Assembly: GCA_964387685.1 (NCBI GenBank)
Contig: CAYLXK010000001.1
Coordinates: forward strand, 434,001 to 498,000
Length of the DNA stretch: 64,000 nucleotides
Direction: 5' to 3'
DNA from: Bryobacter sp964387685
GTDB taxonomy: Bacteria; Acidobacteriota; Terriglobia; Bryobacterales; Bryobacteraceae
The notes beneath the pieces were generated by a model that had not been told where the DNA came from, made no database searches, and saw nothing but the letters and a program-made list of their open reading frames with translations. Positions within the stretch are counted from its first letter, which is position 1. The number at the start of each line of letters is the position of its first letter. A program made the translations under genes and the position numbers. This document shows positions 51,533-60,721 of this stretch, piece by piece.

Positions 51533-52176
51533 GACGCCTTCGGTGCCTCTAATCCCGCCTTGGCATAGGCGATCATTTGCCGCATCAATTGCTCCCGGTT
51601 GCCGATATCGCAGCGCCCCCCGCTCAGCATTTCCAGCTTTTCGCTTGCTCCCAAAGTGTGCGCGATCACCCCAATCGTGAACCACAATCTCCACATCACT
51701 TCTTCGGAGCTCAACGCCGGCAACACTTTCTGCAAAGCCTGTCCGAATCGATGCCCCACCGGCGCCATCTCTTTCATCCAGCCTCCGGAAAGGCTATCCA
51801 GCGGCTCGGTGTAAATGCGCCCCAGCATCGACCCAAGTCGCGTTCCTTTCCCTTCCATCTCCGCCGCAAGATTCACCACAGGCTCAATGAAGGCGTGCAG
51901 GATCGCCTCCAGCGGTATCTTGCCGCATTGGTAGGTGGCCTCTAGCTCATCCAGCATAGCCACCCGTTCCACATTTACCGGCCCCAGGCGCCGGATATAC
52001 ACCGCCTTCATTAGCTCCTCTTTGGTCTGAAAGTGGTAGTTAACCGCCGCTAAGTTCACATCCGCCTCGCTCGTGATTTGCCGCAGAGACGTCGCAGCCA
52101 CCCCTTGCTGGGCTACTAGACGCTCCGCTGCGTCTAGGATTCGATCTTTTGTCTCTCGAACGTTCGCTTCATTCAT
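51529..52176 (-). CDS. TetR-family repressor, probably controlling the efflux operon
   Basis: 215 residues. The N-terminal helix-turn-helix (about 8-55) reads RILDAAERLVAQQGVAATSLRQIT and VNLAAVNYHFQTKEELMKAVY; a ligand-binding helical domain follows. The arrangement tetR-adaptor-ATPase-permeases mirrors E. coli cecR (ybiH)-ybhGFSR. It is the first gene of the operon and likely autoregulates; the start codon is flanked by a repeated CGAACGT. Confidence 0.9.
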   Translation of the reverse strand: MNEANVRETKDRILDAAERLVAQQGVAATSLRQITSEADVNLAAVNYHFQTKEELMKAVYIRRLGPVNVERVAMLDELEATYQCGKIPLEAILHAFIEPVVNLAAEMEGKGTRLGSMLGRIYTEPLDSLSGGWMKEMAPVGHRFGQALQKVLPALSSEEVMWRLWFTIGVIAHTLGASEKLEMLSGGRCDIGNREQLMRQMIAYAKAGLEAPKAS

Positions 52177-52183
52177 ACGTTCG
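52160..52183 (-). promoter_or_regulatory. Repeated CGAACGT flanking the tetR start (candidate operator)
   Basis: CGAACGT occurs at 52160-52166 and 52177-52183 (minus strand), starts 17 bases apart, the second touching the ATG. The first is part of the palindrome CGAACGTTCG. TATCAT about ten bases further upstream could be a -10 box. Repressor binding here would block both transcription and translation. Confidence 0.35.
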
Positions 52184-52224
52184 TTTTATGATAGCACGCG
52201 CGGAAAGTCCGCGCTTCCCGCTCC

Positions 52225-53286
52225 CTATACTCCGAGAATCCGGCGATTCCGCCCCATGTCCGAGGCCGCACCCGCAAAGTCGTCAAACGCCTTTGTTGGC
52301 ACGCTGATGAGATGTTCGGCAATAAATGGCGCCCCTTCGGCCGCACCCTGCGCGCTGTCCTTGAAGCAGCACTCCCATTCCAGCACCGCCCATCCCTTGT
52401 ACCCCGCTGCCGTCATCCGCGTGAAGACTTGCTTGAAGTCCACCTGCCCGTCGCCCAAGGACCGGAAGCGTCCCGGCCTCTGTTGCCAGCCTAGATAGCC
52501 TCCATAGACGCCCGCTTTCGCACTCGGCCGGAATTCCGCGTCCTTCACATGAAAAGCTTTGATCCGCGACGCGTATTCGTCGATGAATCCCACATAGTCC
52601 AGGCATTGCAAAACGAAGTGCGAAGGATCGTAGTTGATGTTCACTCGCGCATGATTCCCCGTCGCTTCGAGAAACATCTCAAACGTCGCGCCGTCAAAAA
52701 CATCCTCACCCGGATGCAGCTCGTAGGCCAAATCCACGCCTTTTTCATCCGCGTAATCCAGAATCGGCTTCCAACGCGCCGCAAGTTCGCGGAACCCTTC
52801 TTCCACCAGCCCCCCAGGCCGTTGCGGCCAGGGATAGATAAACGGCCACAACAGCGCCCCCGTGAAGGAGGGCGACACCGACAATCCCAGATTGGCGCTC
52901 GCATCGATGACGTACTTCAACTGTTGCGTCGCCCATTCGCTCCGCGCCTTTGGATTGCCCCGGACTTCCGGCGCCGCAAAAGCGTCGAACAGCTCGTTAT
53001 AGGCCGGATGCGACGCCACCAACTGCCCCTGCAAGTGCGACGCCAGTTCCGTGATCACTAGCCCGTTCGTCTGTCCCTTCAATTCATCGCAATAGGTCTT
53101 GCTCTCGGCCGCTTTTTGAATATCGATAAAGCGCGCGTCCCAACTCGGCACCTGAATGCCCAGATAGCCTAGCCCCTTCATGTAGGCCGAGATGTTCGGA
53201 AGCGTGTTGAACGGGGCTTCGTCGCCCGCGAACTGAGCCAGGAAAATTGCCGGCCCTTGGATTTGCGTAGGAAATGTTTGACTCAT
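52225..53286 (-). CDS. Sugar phosphate isomerase/epimerase-like TIM-barrel protein
   Basis: About 353 residues from ATG 53286 (ATG 53298 also possible). AP-endonuclease-2/xylose-isomerase-like barrel: FAAPEVRGNPKAR, DLAYELHPGEDVFDG (metal Glu and His), VNINYDPSHFVLQ (Asp, His), AFHVKDAEF (His) and WAVLEWECCFKD (Glu). These are the metal ligands expected for a divalent-metal isomerase or epimerase. The sugar is unknown. It lies 28 bp downstream of kinase cassette B and upstream of tetR on the same strand. Confidence 0.88.
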   Translation of the reverse strand: MSQTFPTQIQGPAIFLAQFAGDEAPFNTLPNISAYMKGLGYLGIQVPSWDARFIDIQKAAESKTYCDELKGQTNGLVITELASHLQGQLVASHPAYNELFDAFAAPEVRGNPKARSEWATQQLKYVIDASANLGLSVSPSFTGALLWPFIYPWPQRPGGLVEEGFRELAARWKPILDYADEKGVDLAYELHPGEDVFDGATFEMFLEATGNHARVNINYDPSHFVLQCLDYVGFIDEYASRIKAFHVKDAEFRPSAKAGVYGGYLGWQQRPGRFRSLGDGQVDFKQVFTRMTAAGYKGWAVLEWECCFKDSAQGAAEGAPFIAEHLISVPTKAFDDFAGAASDMGRNRRILGV

Positions 53287-53314
53287 GCCGACAACCATCC
53301 TACGCGAACTCCCG

Positions 53315-55957
53315 CTACCCTCTACCTCGCATTGCCGCCTCCGTCTGCTTCCGCTTCGGGCCAATGTAGGCGGCGCTCACGCCCCCCTTCTCGAGTTCAT
53401 CCCAGATGGCCAAACTTTCCCGGTACCACCGCTCCGCCTCCGCCTTTCCCGCGCCGCGATGCATTCTCCCCACTGCCGCGTATGCTTCGGCCACATCCGT
53501 GGCTTTACTGCGAAATGCCGCGTTGCGTTCCACCGTCTTGCTGATGGCGATCAATTCCTCCGCGGTCTTACTTGCTTCGTCTTTCCGGCCGCCGTCTAGT
53601 TGCAAATGCAGGAGTAAGGTCAAAGACGTCATCATGTTGTGCCGCAAGCCAATCTGCTTCGGACGTGCTTTCACGATGACTCTTTGCAAGCGAATTGCCT
53701 CATGCAAATACTCGTGCGCCGCCGCCTGCTCGCCCAAGCTCCGCAACGTGCGTGCCAGCGCGAATTGCGAGTTTGCGGAGTTATGGATATAGGCCAGCGT
53801 CGAGGGCGACTTCGCGGACACTTCCTTCGCCTCCTTCACTGCGGCCAGCAAGAGCTCTTTTGCCCGCCTGCCTTCCGTCTCGGTGATCGTTACGGCCATC
53901 GCCCAATAGGCATCCGCTAAATCGCCTTTTGCTAACGCGCTCTTCGGATCTGCCGCCAGCAGCTTCTCGCTAATCCTGATCGCCTGCTCGTAGCGCCGCT
54001 TGGCTTCCTCCGTCCGCCCCAAGTGAAAGTAATCCGGATTTCCCAGCGCATGCCCGGCCAGCAACTGCAGACGGAAATCCTGGCGCTGAAATTCTACGTT
54101 ATTCGGCTCCGCTTGCAAAAGCTTTTCGTTACCCGACTTTGCCTGCGCCAGCGCCGCTAATGCCTCTTGGGGCTCCCCCTTACGCAGCGCCATTTCTCCG
54201 AGCCGCGCCTGCACTCCCGTCTCGGCTACCAGCGGCCGCTTGCCGGGCCATTTCTCCTTCCACAACTTGGCCCAATTGCCCGCCCTACCGTACCGCTTTA
54301 TCGCCTCGTCAAACTCGGAACGATTCGCGTGAGACCGGCCCGCGCTCTCTTCGGCCTGCACCAACACCGAAACGGCATCCTCTCGCTCCGGCTCTTTCTC
54401 CCAGGCCGCCGCCGCCGCCTCGAGCCCCTCCTTCAGCAACTCCGGCCGTCCTAAAATTGAATTTCGTTTCAGCGTCACCCGCGCTGCCGCTACCAGATCG
54501 CCTTGCTTGCCCATCCCCTTCCATAACTCTTGCGCCTTCCGGTAATTCTCCAACGCATTCTGCCGCTGCCCTAGATTCGGCCGCGCCGGCTCTCCCTGGA
54601 CGTCCCCCACCTTCTCGTAAGCCAGGGCTAACTCCTCCCGTAAGCCTTGATCCCCCGCCGCCTCCTTCACCAGTCCATCGAGGTATTCGACTGCCGTCTT
54701 GGCCAAAAAATCCCGCGCCTCCGTCGAGCCCGCGACGTCGCGAATCTTCGCATCGAAATCGAATAACACGGTCCTGGCCAGCTTTCTCACTTGCGTGAAG
54801 CGCCGTTCCGCTACCTGCGCCTGCCATGCCGCCGCCCCCAGGCCCACCGCCAGACTGAGAATCGCTAGAGCTCCCGCGATGACCGCTCCGTAATTCCGCC
54901 GAACAAACTTCTTCGCCTTGTACGCCGCGCTGTCCCCCCGCGCCCGCACCGGATGATTCGACAAAAAGCGCCCCACATCCTCTGACAGACTCGCCACCGA
55001 CGCATAGCGACGCTCAGGCTCTTTGCGCAGCGCCATCGCCACGATCTGATCGAGCTCATTACCGAGCTTCAATTCTGGCGCCGGGTCCTCGCAAATCACC
55101 TGGGTGATCTCCGATGGCGTGTAAGTCTTCAGTTGATGCGGGCTCCGCCCGGCGAGCAACTCATACAGCACCGTCCCCAGCGAATATACATCGGCCGCCG
55201 TCGTTACTTCTTCTCCCCGGATCTGCTCCGGGCTTGCATAGTCCGGCGTGAACAAATGCTGTCCGGCTACCGTCGCCTCTCCGTCCTTGCGCCGCTCCAG
55301 CAGTTTCGCAATCCCAAAGTCCAACAGCTTGATTTGCCCGTCCTCGTTCACCAGAATGTTGGCGGGCTTCAAGTCCCGATGCACCACCAGATTCCGGTGC
55401 GCGTATTCAACCGCCTCGCACACACCCCGGAAAAGCGTCAACTTCTCACGCACGCTCAGATTCCTAGCGCGGCTGTACTCGGAAATCGGCCGCCCGGCGA
55501 AATACTCCATCGCCATGTAGGGCCGCCCCTGCTCGGTCATTCCCCCATCGATCAACCGTGCGATCCGCGGGTGCACCAACCGGGCCAGGATCTGCCTCTC
55601 CCGCAAAAACCTCGCCGTTACGCTCGCCCCGCCATACACCAACTTGATCGCCACTTGCTGCTCGAACTGACCGTCCGCCCTCTCGGCCAGGTAGACGATA
55701 CCCATCCCTCCCTCGCCGATCTTCGACTTCAGCACATATGCGCCCACCCGAGTCCCCTCTTCGAGTGCTAAGCTCCCCGCCACCTTGCCGATCGATGCCC
55801 CCAACATCGCCTCCGCCCTCTCGCCGTCTTCGATCAGGCTTAATACCTCTCGCATCAGGCCTTCGTCCCCCGCCGTTTCCCGCTGCAGATAAAGCTCGCG
55901 CTCCCCCTTCTTCAGGTCCATCGCTTCGGCAAAGAGCTGCTCTACCCGCTCGTCCAT
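53315..55957 (-). CDS. Membrane Ser/Thr protein kinase with C-terminal TPRs (cassette B)
   Basis: 880 residues. The kinase domain (about 72-335) has the Gly loop GEGGMGIVY, K105 in QVAIKL, canonical HRDLKPAN (D195), DFG at 213-215 and ASPEQ. A transmembrane helix lies at about 356-378, followed by about 500 residues of TPR-like helices. It starts 6 bp after the sigma gene. It is paralogous in architecture to the cassette-A kinase but is an RD kinase, so activation-loop phosphorylation is likelier to matter here. Confidence 0.92.
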   Translation of the reverse strand: MDERVEQLFAEAMDLKKGERELYLQRETAGDEGLMREVLSLIEDGERAEAMLGASIGKVAGSLALEEGTRVGAYVLKSKIGEGGMGIVYLAERADGQFEQQVAIKLVYGGASVTARFLRERQILARLVHPRIARLIDGGMTEQGRPYMAMEYFAGRPISEYSRARNLSVREKLTLFRGVCEAVEYAHRNLVVHRDLKPANILVNEDGQIKLLDFGIAKLLERRKDGEATVAGQHLFTPDYASPEQIRGEEVTTAADVYSLGTVLYELLAGRSPHQLKTYTPSEITQVICEDPAPELKLGNELDQIVAMALRKEPERRYASVASLSEDVGRFLSNHPVRARGDSAAYKAKKFVRRNYGAVIAGALAILSLAVGLGAAAWQAQVAERRFTQVRKLARTVLFDFDAKIRDVAGSTEARDFLAKTAVEYLDGLVKEAAGDQGLREELALAYEKVGDVQGEPARPNLGQRQNALENYRKAQELWKGMGKQGDLVAAARVTLKRNSILGRPELLKEGLEAAAAAWEKEPEREDAVSVLVQAEESAGRSHANRSEFDEAIKRYGRAGNWAKLWKEKWPGKRPLVAETGVQARLGEMALRKGEPQEALAALAQAKSGNEKLLQAEPNNVEFQRQDFRLQLLAGHALGNPDYFHLGRTEEAKRRYEQAIRISEKLLAADPKSALAKGDLADAYWAMAVTITETEGRRAKELLLAAVKEAKEVSAKSPSTLAYIHNSANSQFALARTLRSLGEQAAAHEYLHEAIRLQRVIVKARPKQIGLRHNMMTSLTLLLHLQLDGGRKDEASKTAEELIAISKTVERNAAFRSKATDVAEAYAAVGRMHRGAGKAEAERWYRESLAIWDELEKGGVSAAYIGPKRKQTEAAMRGRG

Positions 55958-55963
55958 CGGCGT

Positions 55964-56515
55964 TTACTCCCCTGCTGCTTCTTCGCTCCGCATTAGCCGG
56001 TAGAGCAACGCCAATCCCAAACGCACTTCCCGGCTCACCGTGGATTTGGATATCCCCATCGCCTCGGCAATCTCGTCTTCCGTTAAACCGCCAAAAAATT
56101 TGAGCTCAATCGCCCGGCTCTTCCGTTCTTCGCTCTTCGCTAGCCTTCCCAACGCATCGTCTACCGCGATCACCTCGAAGGTCCCGTCGCTAGACACGGC
56201 CGAATACTCCTCCAGCGTCACCTTCAGCGCACCGCCCCCTCGCTTAAATGCCTTCCGCGTTCGCGCGTGGTTCACCAGAATCTGGCGCATCAAGGTCGCG
56301 GCAAGGGCTAGAAAATGCGCCCTGCTCCGCTGCCCCATATCCGCGTCGCACTGCGCCAGCCGAAGATACACCTCATGCACCAACGCCGTAGGCTGTAGCG
56401 TGTGCCCCTGCCTTTCCAGGCGCAAATGTCGCGCGGCCATCCTCCGCAGTTCGGCATACAATGCCGTCGACATGCGGTCCAGTTCCGCTTGCTCCGCCAG
56501 CTTCGGCTCCGCCAT
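55964..56515 (-). CDS. ECF sigma factor paired with kinase (cassette B)
   Basis: 183 residues, same type as the cassette-A sigma factor. Region 2: LYAELRRMAARHLRLE, HTLQPTALVHEVYLRL, FLALAATLMRQILVNHARTR. Region 4: RAIELKFFGGLTEDEIAEA, SKSTVSREVRLGLALL. No anti-sigma gene is nearby; the kinase gene follows after 6 bp. It is divergent from pyruvate carboxylase with 62 bp between starts. Confidence 0.9.
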   Translation of the reverse strand: MAEPKLAEQAELDRMSTALYAELRRMAARHLRLERQGHTLQPTALVHEVYLRLAQCDADMGQRSRAHFLALAATLMRQILVNHARTRKAFKRGGGALKVTLEEYSAVSSDGTFEVIAVDDALGRLAKSEERKSRAIELKFFGGLTEDEIAEAMGISKSTVSREVRLGLALLYRLMRSEEAAGE

Positions 56516-56577
56516 TTTGCCTAGATCTTAGCATTGGCTCCCGCTATCCTAGTAAAAATCTCCCCTAGACCATCCGG

Positions 56578-59500
56578 ATGAAAAAACTCCTAGCCCTCAA
56601 TCGTGGCGAAATCGCCATCCGCATCTTCCGCGCCGCCAACGAGCTTGGGCTCCGCACCGTCGCCGTCTATTCCAAAGAAGACCGCCTCAGTCTCCACCGT
56701 TTCAAAGCCGACGAGGCGTACCTCATCGGGGAAAACAAGGGTCCTGTCGAAGCCTACCTCGACGTCGACAACATCGTCGCCCTGGCCGCCGCCAATGGCG
56801 TCGACTACATCCACCCCGGCTATGGCTTCTTAAGCGAAAACCCCTCTCTCCCCCGCGCTTGCACGAAGCACAACGTCACCTTCATCGGCCCCACTCCAGA
56901 CTTGCTCGAAGCCCTGGGCGACAAAACCGCCGCCCGCACTCTAGCCCAAAAGGCCGGTATCCCCGTCGTTCCGGGTACCCCCCGCGCCGTTACCAAGCAG
57001 TCCGAAATCGATAAGGCGGCCCGCGACATCGGCTTCCCTCTCATCATCAAGGCTGCCTTCGGCGGCGGCGGCCGCGGCATGCGCATCGTGCAGAACGCCG
57101 ACGAATTCAAAGCCAAAATTGAAGAGGCCCGCCGCGAAGCCGGCGCCGCTTTTGGCAACGACGCCGTTTTCATGGAGCGCTATATCCGCGCCGCCCGCCA
57201 CGTCGAAATCCAAATCCTCGCCGACAAGCAGGGCCACGTCCTCCACCTTTACGAGCGCGATTGTTCCGTTCAACGCCGCCATCAAAAGGTCGTCGAGGTC
57301 GCCCCTGCCGTTAACCTCGACAACCGTATTCGCGGTGAGCTAGCGGACGCCGCCGTAGCCCTGGCTCGCACCGCCGGCTACGAGAACGCGGGCACCGTCG
57401 AATTCCTCGTCGATGTCGACCGCGGTGAGTGGTATTTCATCGAAGTCAACCCCCGCGTCCAGGTCGAACATACCGTGACAGAAGTCGTCACCGGCATCGA
57501 CATCGTCCGTACGCAAATCCAAATCGCCCAAGGCTATTCGCTCCACGGCCCCGAGATCAACCTGCCTCCGCAGGCCGAAATCCCCTTAAACGGCTACGCT
57601 CTCCAGTGCCGCGTCACCACGGAGGATCCCGCCCAAAACTTCGTTCCCGACTATGGCCGCATCCACACCTACCGCTCTCCCGCCGGCTTTGGCATCCGCC
57701 TCGACGGCGCCTCCGCCTACGGTGGAGCCGTGATCACGCCCTACTACGACAGCCTCCTGGTGAAGACCACCGCCTGGGGCCGGGACTTTCCCCAGGCCTG
57801 CCAGCGCATGGACCGCGCCTTGCGCGAGTTCCGTATCCGCGGCGTCAAAACCAACATCCCTTTCCTGGAAAACGTCGTCAACAACGCCCAGTTTCAATCC
57901 GGCCACATCACCACCCGCTTCCTTGAGGAAACCCCCTCCCTCTTCAAGTTCACCGCCCGCCGGGATCGGGCCACCAAACTCCTCACCTTCCTGGGTGAAA
58001 CCATTGTCAACGGCAACCCCGAAGTCGCCGGCAAAGCTCGGCCCTCCTTCTTCCGCACGCCGCGTGTTCCCGCCTTCAATACCGACGCGCCCCCTCCTGG
58101 CACCAAGCAGTTGCTGGACGAACTGGGCGCGGAAAAATTCGCCCAGTGGACTCGCGACCAAAAGCGCCTTCTCATCACCGACACCACCTTCCGTGACGCT
58201 CACCAATCCCTCATGGCCACCCGCATGCGCACCTACGACATGATGGCCATCTCCAACTTCGTCGCCCACCGCCTCAGCGGCCTTTACTCCCTCGAGATGT
58301 GGGGCGGCGCCACCTTCGACGTCGCCATGCGCTTCCTGCTCGAAGATCCGTGGCAGCGCCTCCGCCGCCTTCGCGCAGCGATTCCCAACATCTGCTTCCA
58401 GATGCTCTTCCGCGCCTCCAACGCCGTCGGCTACACCGCCTACCCCGACAACGCCGTTCGCGCCTTCATCCAGGAAGCCGCCGTCCAAGGCATCGACATC
58501 TTCCGCATCTTCGATTCCCTCAATTGGCTTCCCAATATGAAGGTCGCCGTCGAAGCCACCCGCAAGTCCGGCCGCATTGCGGAAGCCGCCATCTGCTACA
58601 CCGGCGACCTCCTCGATCCCTCCCGCACCAAATACTCTCTCGCCTACTACATCCGCATGGCCAAGGAACTCGAAAAGATGGGCGCCCACATCCTCGCCAT
58701 CAAGGACATGGCCGGCCTCGCCAAACCCTACGCCATCGAGATCCTGGTGAAAGCGCTCAAGGGGGAAACCGGCCTTCCCATCCACTTCCACACCCACGAT
58801 TCCAGTGGCCTCAACGCCGCCAGTGTCCTCAAAGCCTCCGACGCCAAGGTCGACGTCGCCGACGCGGCCGTCGCTTCCATGTCCGGCTCCACCTCGCAGC
58901 CCAACCTGAATAGCATCGTGGCTGCCCTGGCCTTTACCAAACGCGACACGGGCCTGCCTCAGCAAGATCTCCTCGCTTACAGCGAATACTGGGAGGCCGT
59001 CCGCCACAACTACTCCGCCTTCGACACCAGTCCGCGCCACGGACTCGCGGACCTCTACCTGCACGAGATGCCCGGCGGCCAGTACACCAATCTCCGCGAG
59101 CAAGCCGAACAAATGGGCCTTGGCACGCGTTGGCCCGAAGTCGCCAAGATGTACTCCGACGTCAACCAGGCCTTTGGCGACATCGTCAAAGTCACCCCTT
59201 CCAGCAAAGTCGTCGGCGACCTCGCCCTTTACCTCCTTAGCCGCGGTCTTTCCATCGAAGACTTCCTGAATCTGCCCGCCGATCACACCCTCACGCTTCC
59301 CAATTCCGTCATCGACATGTTCGAAGGCTCGCTGGGCGAACCCGAAGGCGGCTGGCCCAAACGCATCTCCGCCCTCATCCTCCAAGGCCGCAAGCCCATT
59401 AAAGGCCGTCCTGGCTCCAAGCTTCCCCCCGCCGACCTCGACGATACCGGCAAATCCCGCTCCGATCTCCTGAGCGGTCTCATGTACCCGGACGTCTTCC

Positions 59501-59985
59501 AGAAATTCGCTAAGTCCCGCGCCACCTATGGCGACGTCGAAGCCCTCCCCTCGCCCGCCTTCTTCTACGGCATGACGCGCGGCGAAGAAATCAGCTTCGA
59601 CCTCGAAGCCGGCAAGACCCTCATCCTTAAATACCTCACCACCTCGGAGCCCCACCCCGACGGCACCCGCACCGTCTTCTTCGAGCTAAACGGCCAACCC
59701 CGCGAAGTCCAAATCCGCGATAAGGCCCTCAAAGCATCCACCGCCGCCCGCGCCAAAGCCGACCCCGCCAATCCCCACCACATCGCCGCTCCCATCCCCG
59801 GCGCCATCACCGCCATCCACGTCCAACCCGGGGCCGTCGTCAAAAAAGGCGACCGCCTTCTTGTCATGGAAGCCATGAAAATGCAAACCACCGTCACCGC
59901 CCTCCTCGACGCCAAGGTCAAAGAAATCCTTGTCCGCACCGGCGAAACCGTCGAGCCCAAGGACCTCCTCGTGGTCCTAGAGTAA
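56578..59985 (+). CDS. pyc: Pyruvate carboxylase
   Basis: 1,135 residues in one chain, the usual length. It carboxylates pyruvate to oxaloacetate with ATP and biotin to refill the TCA cycle. Order: biotin carboxylase (1-~460; IHPGYGFLSENP, AAFGGGGRGMRIV, ERDCSVQRRHQKVVE, EVNPRVQVEHTVTE), carboxyltransferase (~535-810; DTTFRDAHQSLMATRMRT, IFDSLNWLPNM, IKDMAGLAKP, HFHTHDSSG), a linker, and a C-terminal biotin carrier with the biotinylated Lys in MEAMKMQ. Its codons are markedly C-ending, unlike plus-strand genes earlier in the window. Confidence 0.96.
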   Translation: MKKLLALNRGEIAIRIFRAANELGLRTVAVYSKEDRLSLHRFKADEAYLIGENKGPVEAYLDVDNIVALAAANGVDYIHPGYGFLSENPSLPRACTKHNVTFIGPTPDLLEALGDKTAARTLAQKAGIPVVPGTPRAVTKQSEIDKAARDIGFPLIIKAAFGGGGRGMRIVQNADEFKAKIEEARREAGAAFGNDAVFMERYIRAARHVEIQILADKQGHVLHLYERDCSVQRRHQKVVEVAPAVNLDNRIRGELADAAVALARTAGYENAGTVEFLVDVDRGEWYFIEVNPRVQVEHTVTEVVTGIDIVRTQIQIAQGYSLHGPEINLPPQAEIPLNGYALQCRVTTEDPAQNFVPDYGRIHTYRSPAGFGIRLDGASAYGGAVITPYYDSLLVKTTAWGRDFPQACQRMDRALREFRIRGVKTNIPFLENVVNNAQFQSGHITTRFLEETPSLFKFTARRDRATKLLTFLGETIVNGNPEVAGKARPSFFRTPRVPAFNTDAPPPGTKQLLDELGAEKFAQWTRDQKRLLITDTTFRDAHQSLMATRMRTYDMMAISNFVAHRLSGLYSLEMWGGATFDVAMRFLLEDPWQRLRRLRAAIPNICFQMLFRASNAVGYTAYPDNAVRAFIQEAAVQGIDIFRIFDSLNWLPNMKVAVEATRKSGRIAEAAICYTGDLLDPSRTKYSLAYYIRMAKELEKMGAHILAIKDMAGLAKPYAIEILVKALKGETGLPIHFHTHDSSGLNAASVLKASDAKVDVADAAVASMSGSTSQPNLNSIVAALAFTKRDTGLPQQDLLAYSEYWEAVRHNYSAFDTSPRHGLADLYLHEMPGGQYTNLREQAEQMGLGTRWPEVAKMYSDVNQAFGDIVKVTPSSKVVGDLALYLLSRGLSIEDFLNLPADHTLTLPNSVIDMFEGSLGEPEGGWPKRISALILQGRKPIKGRPGSKLPPADLDDTGKSRSDLLSGLMYPDVFQKFAKSRATYGDVEALPSPAFFYGMTRGEEISFDLEAGKTLILKYLTTSEPHPDGTRTVFFELNGQPREVQIRDKALKASTAARAKADPANPHHIAAPIPGAITAIHVQPGAVVKKGDRLLVMEAMKMQTTVTALLDAKVKEILVRTGETVEPKDLLVVLE

Positions 59986-60037
59986 ATACGCGGTCAGCCA
60001 CGTCGATCAACGGAGCCGCTTGTGCCCAAGGGCCAGC

Positions 60038-60406
60038 CTAGGAGCGGGCTTGCCCCGGACCCGCACTTCTGCTCAACGTCCCGCAATCTACTTGGATAAG
60101 CGCGCCGGGCTCAACCCTATCGACAGCCGCGAGAATCCTGGGCGCGAAGTCTTTGATGATCGGCCAGTTGTTTGCCGAGAGAGCGATAACCGCCATCCTC
60201 CGCGTTGAGAAGTCCTGCTCGTGAACCAGTGTCCGGTCTCCCGTAACGAACACGTCGAATGCCCCTTCTTCGGCGGCACGCAGTAGGACTCCATTTTGAA
60301 GAGCCCCCCACCCCAGAAATGAGGCCGTCACGAATTCATGGGCGCTCAGTGACGCCAGCCGCGTCCGCAATTTGTGGAGCAGATTGTGATCCAGAAGGAC
60401 CTTCAA
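60038..60406 (-). CDS. DUF5615 PIN-like protein, probable toxin
   Basis: 122 residues. The N-terminus MKVLLDHNLLHKLRTRL and the later FVTGDRTLVHEQDF provide the acidic residues of a PIN-like nuclease fold; this matches DUF5615. Such proteins are paired with DUF433 antitoxin-like partners. The ATG overlaps the DUF433 stop (ATGA). The nuclease activity is inferred from the family. Confidence 0.8.
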   Translation of the reverse strand: MKVLLDHNLLHKLRTRLASLSAHEFVTASFLGWGALQNGVLLRAAEEGAFDVFVTGDRTLVHEQDFSTRRMAVIALSANNWPIIKDFAPRILAAVDRVEPGALIQVDCGTLSRSAGPGQARS

Positions 60407-60660
60407 TCGCGGTCCCGCCCGCGAACCGCATGGGCAAAGGAAACCAACTCTCGGATCGTAGAAATCGGCAAATCTGGATAGTTTTCTTGAATTTCTTCCA
60501 GGGTTGACCCGAGCTCGGCATCCTGCACAATCGTATTCGGCAGGATGCGGGTGCCGCGAACGATGGGTTGGCCCGATACCTTCCCGGGAATCCTCTCGAT
60601 CAAATCACAACCGGTCCAATCGATCTCATCGCTTTCAATTTCAGCTTTGGTGAGGCCCAT
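60403..60660 (-). CDS. DUF433 protein, probable antitoxin
   Basis: 85 residues. Central motif ERIPGKVSGQPIVRGTRI with DLPISTIRELVSFAHA, a small winged-helix-like DNA-binding fold typical of DUF433 (VapB-like partners). It precedes and overlaps the PIN-like gene, the usual antitoxin-toxin order. Autoregulation is likely by family analogy. Confidence 0.85.
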   Translation of the reverse strand: MGLTKAEIESDEIDWTGCDLIERIPGKVSGQPIVRGTRILPNTIVQDAELGSTLEEIQENYPDLPISTIRELVSFAHAVRGRDRD

Positions 60661-60721
60661 ACCATGGCTCCTGTCTTCAGAATAAGCATTCGATTTTTCG
60701 CCCTGGGGCCCAGGCCCACTC

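Noticed and set aside
51533..51694. N-terminal extension of the TolC-like gene
   Set aside because: Shadow of the TetR gene; ATG 51532 gives a proper signal peptide and an ATGA overlap.
57586..59655. 689-codon open frame on the minus strand across pyruvate carboxylase
   Set aside because: It is Gly/Val/Asp-rich shadow sequence caused by C-ending codons in pyc, which is unmistakably coding on the other strand.
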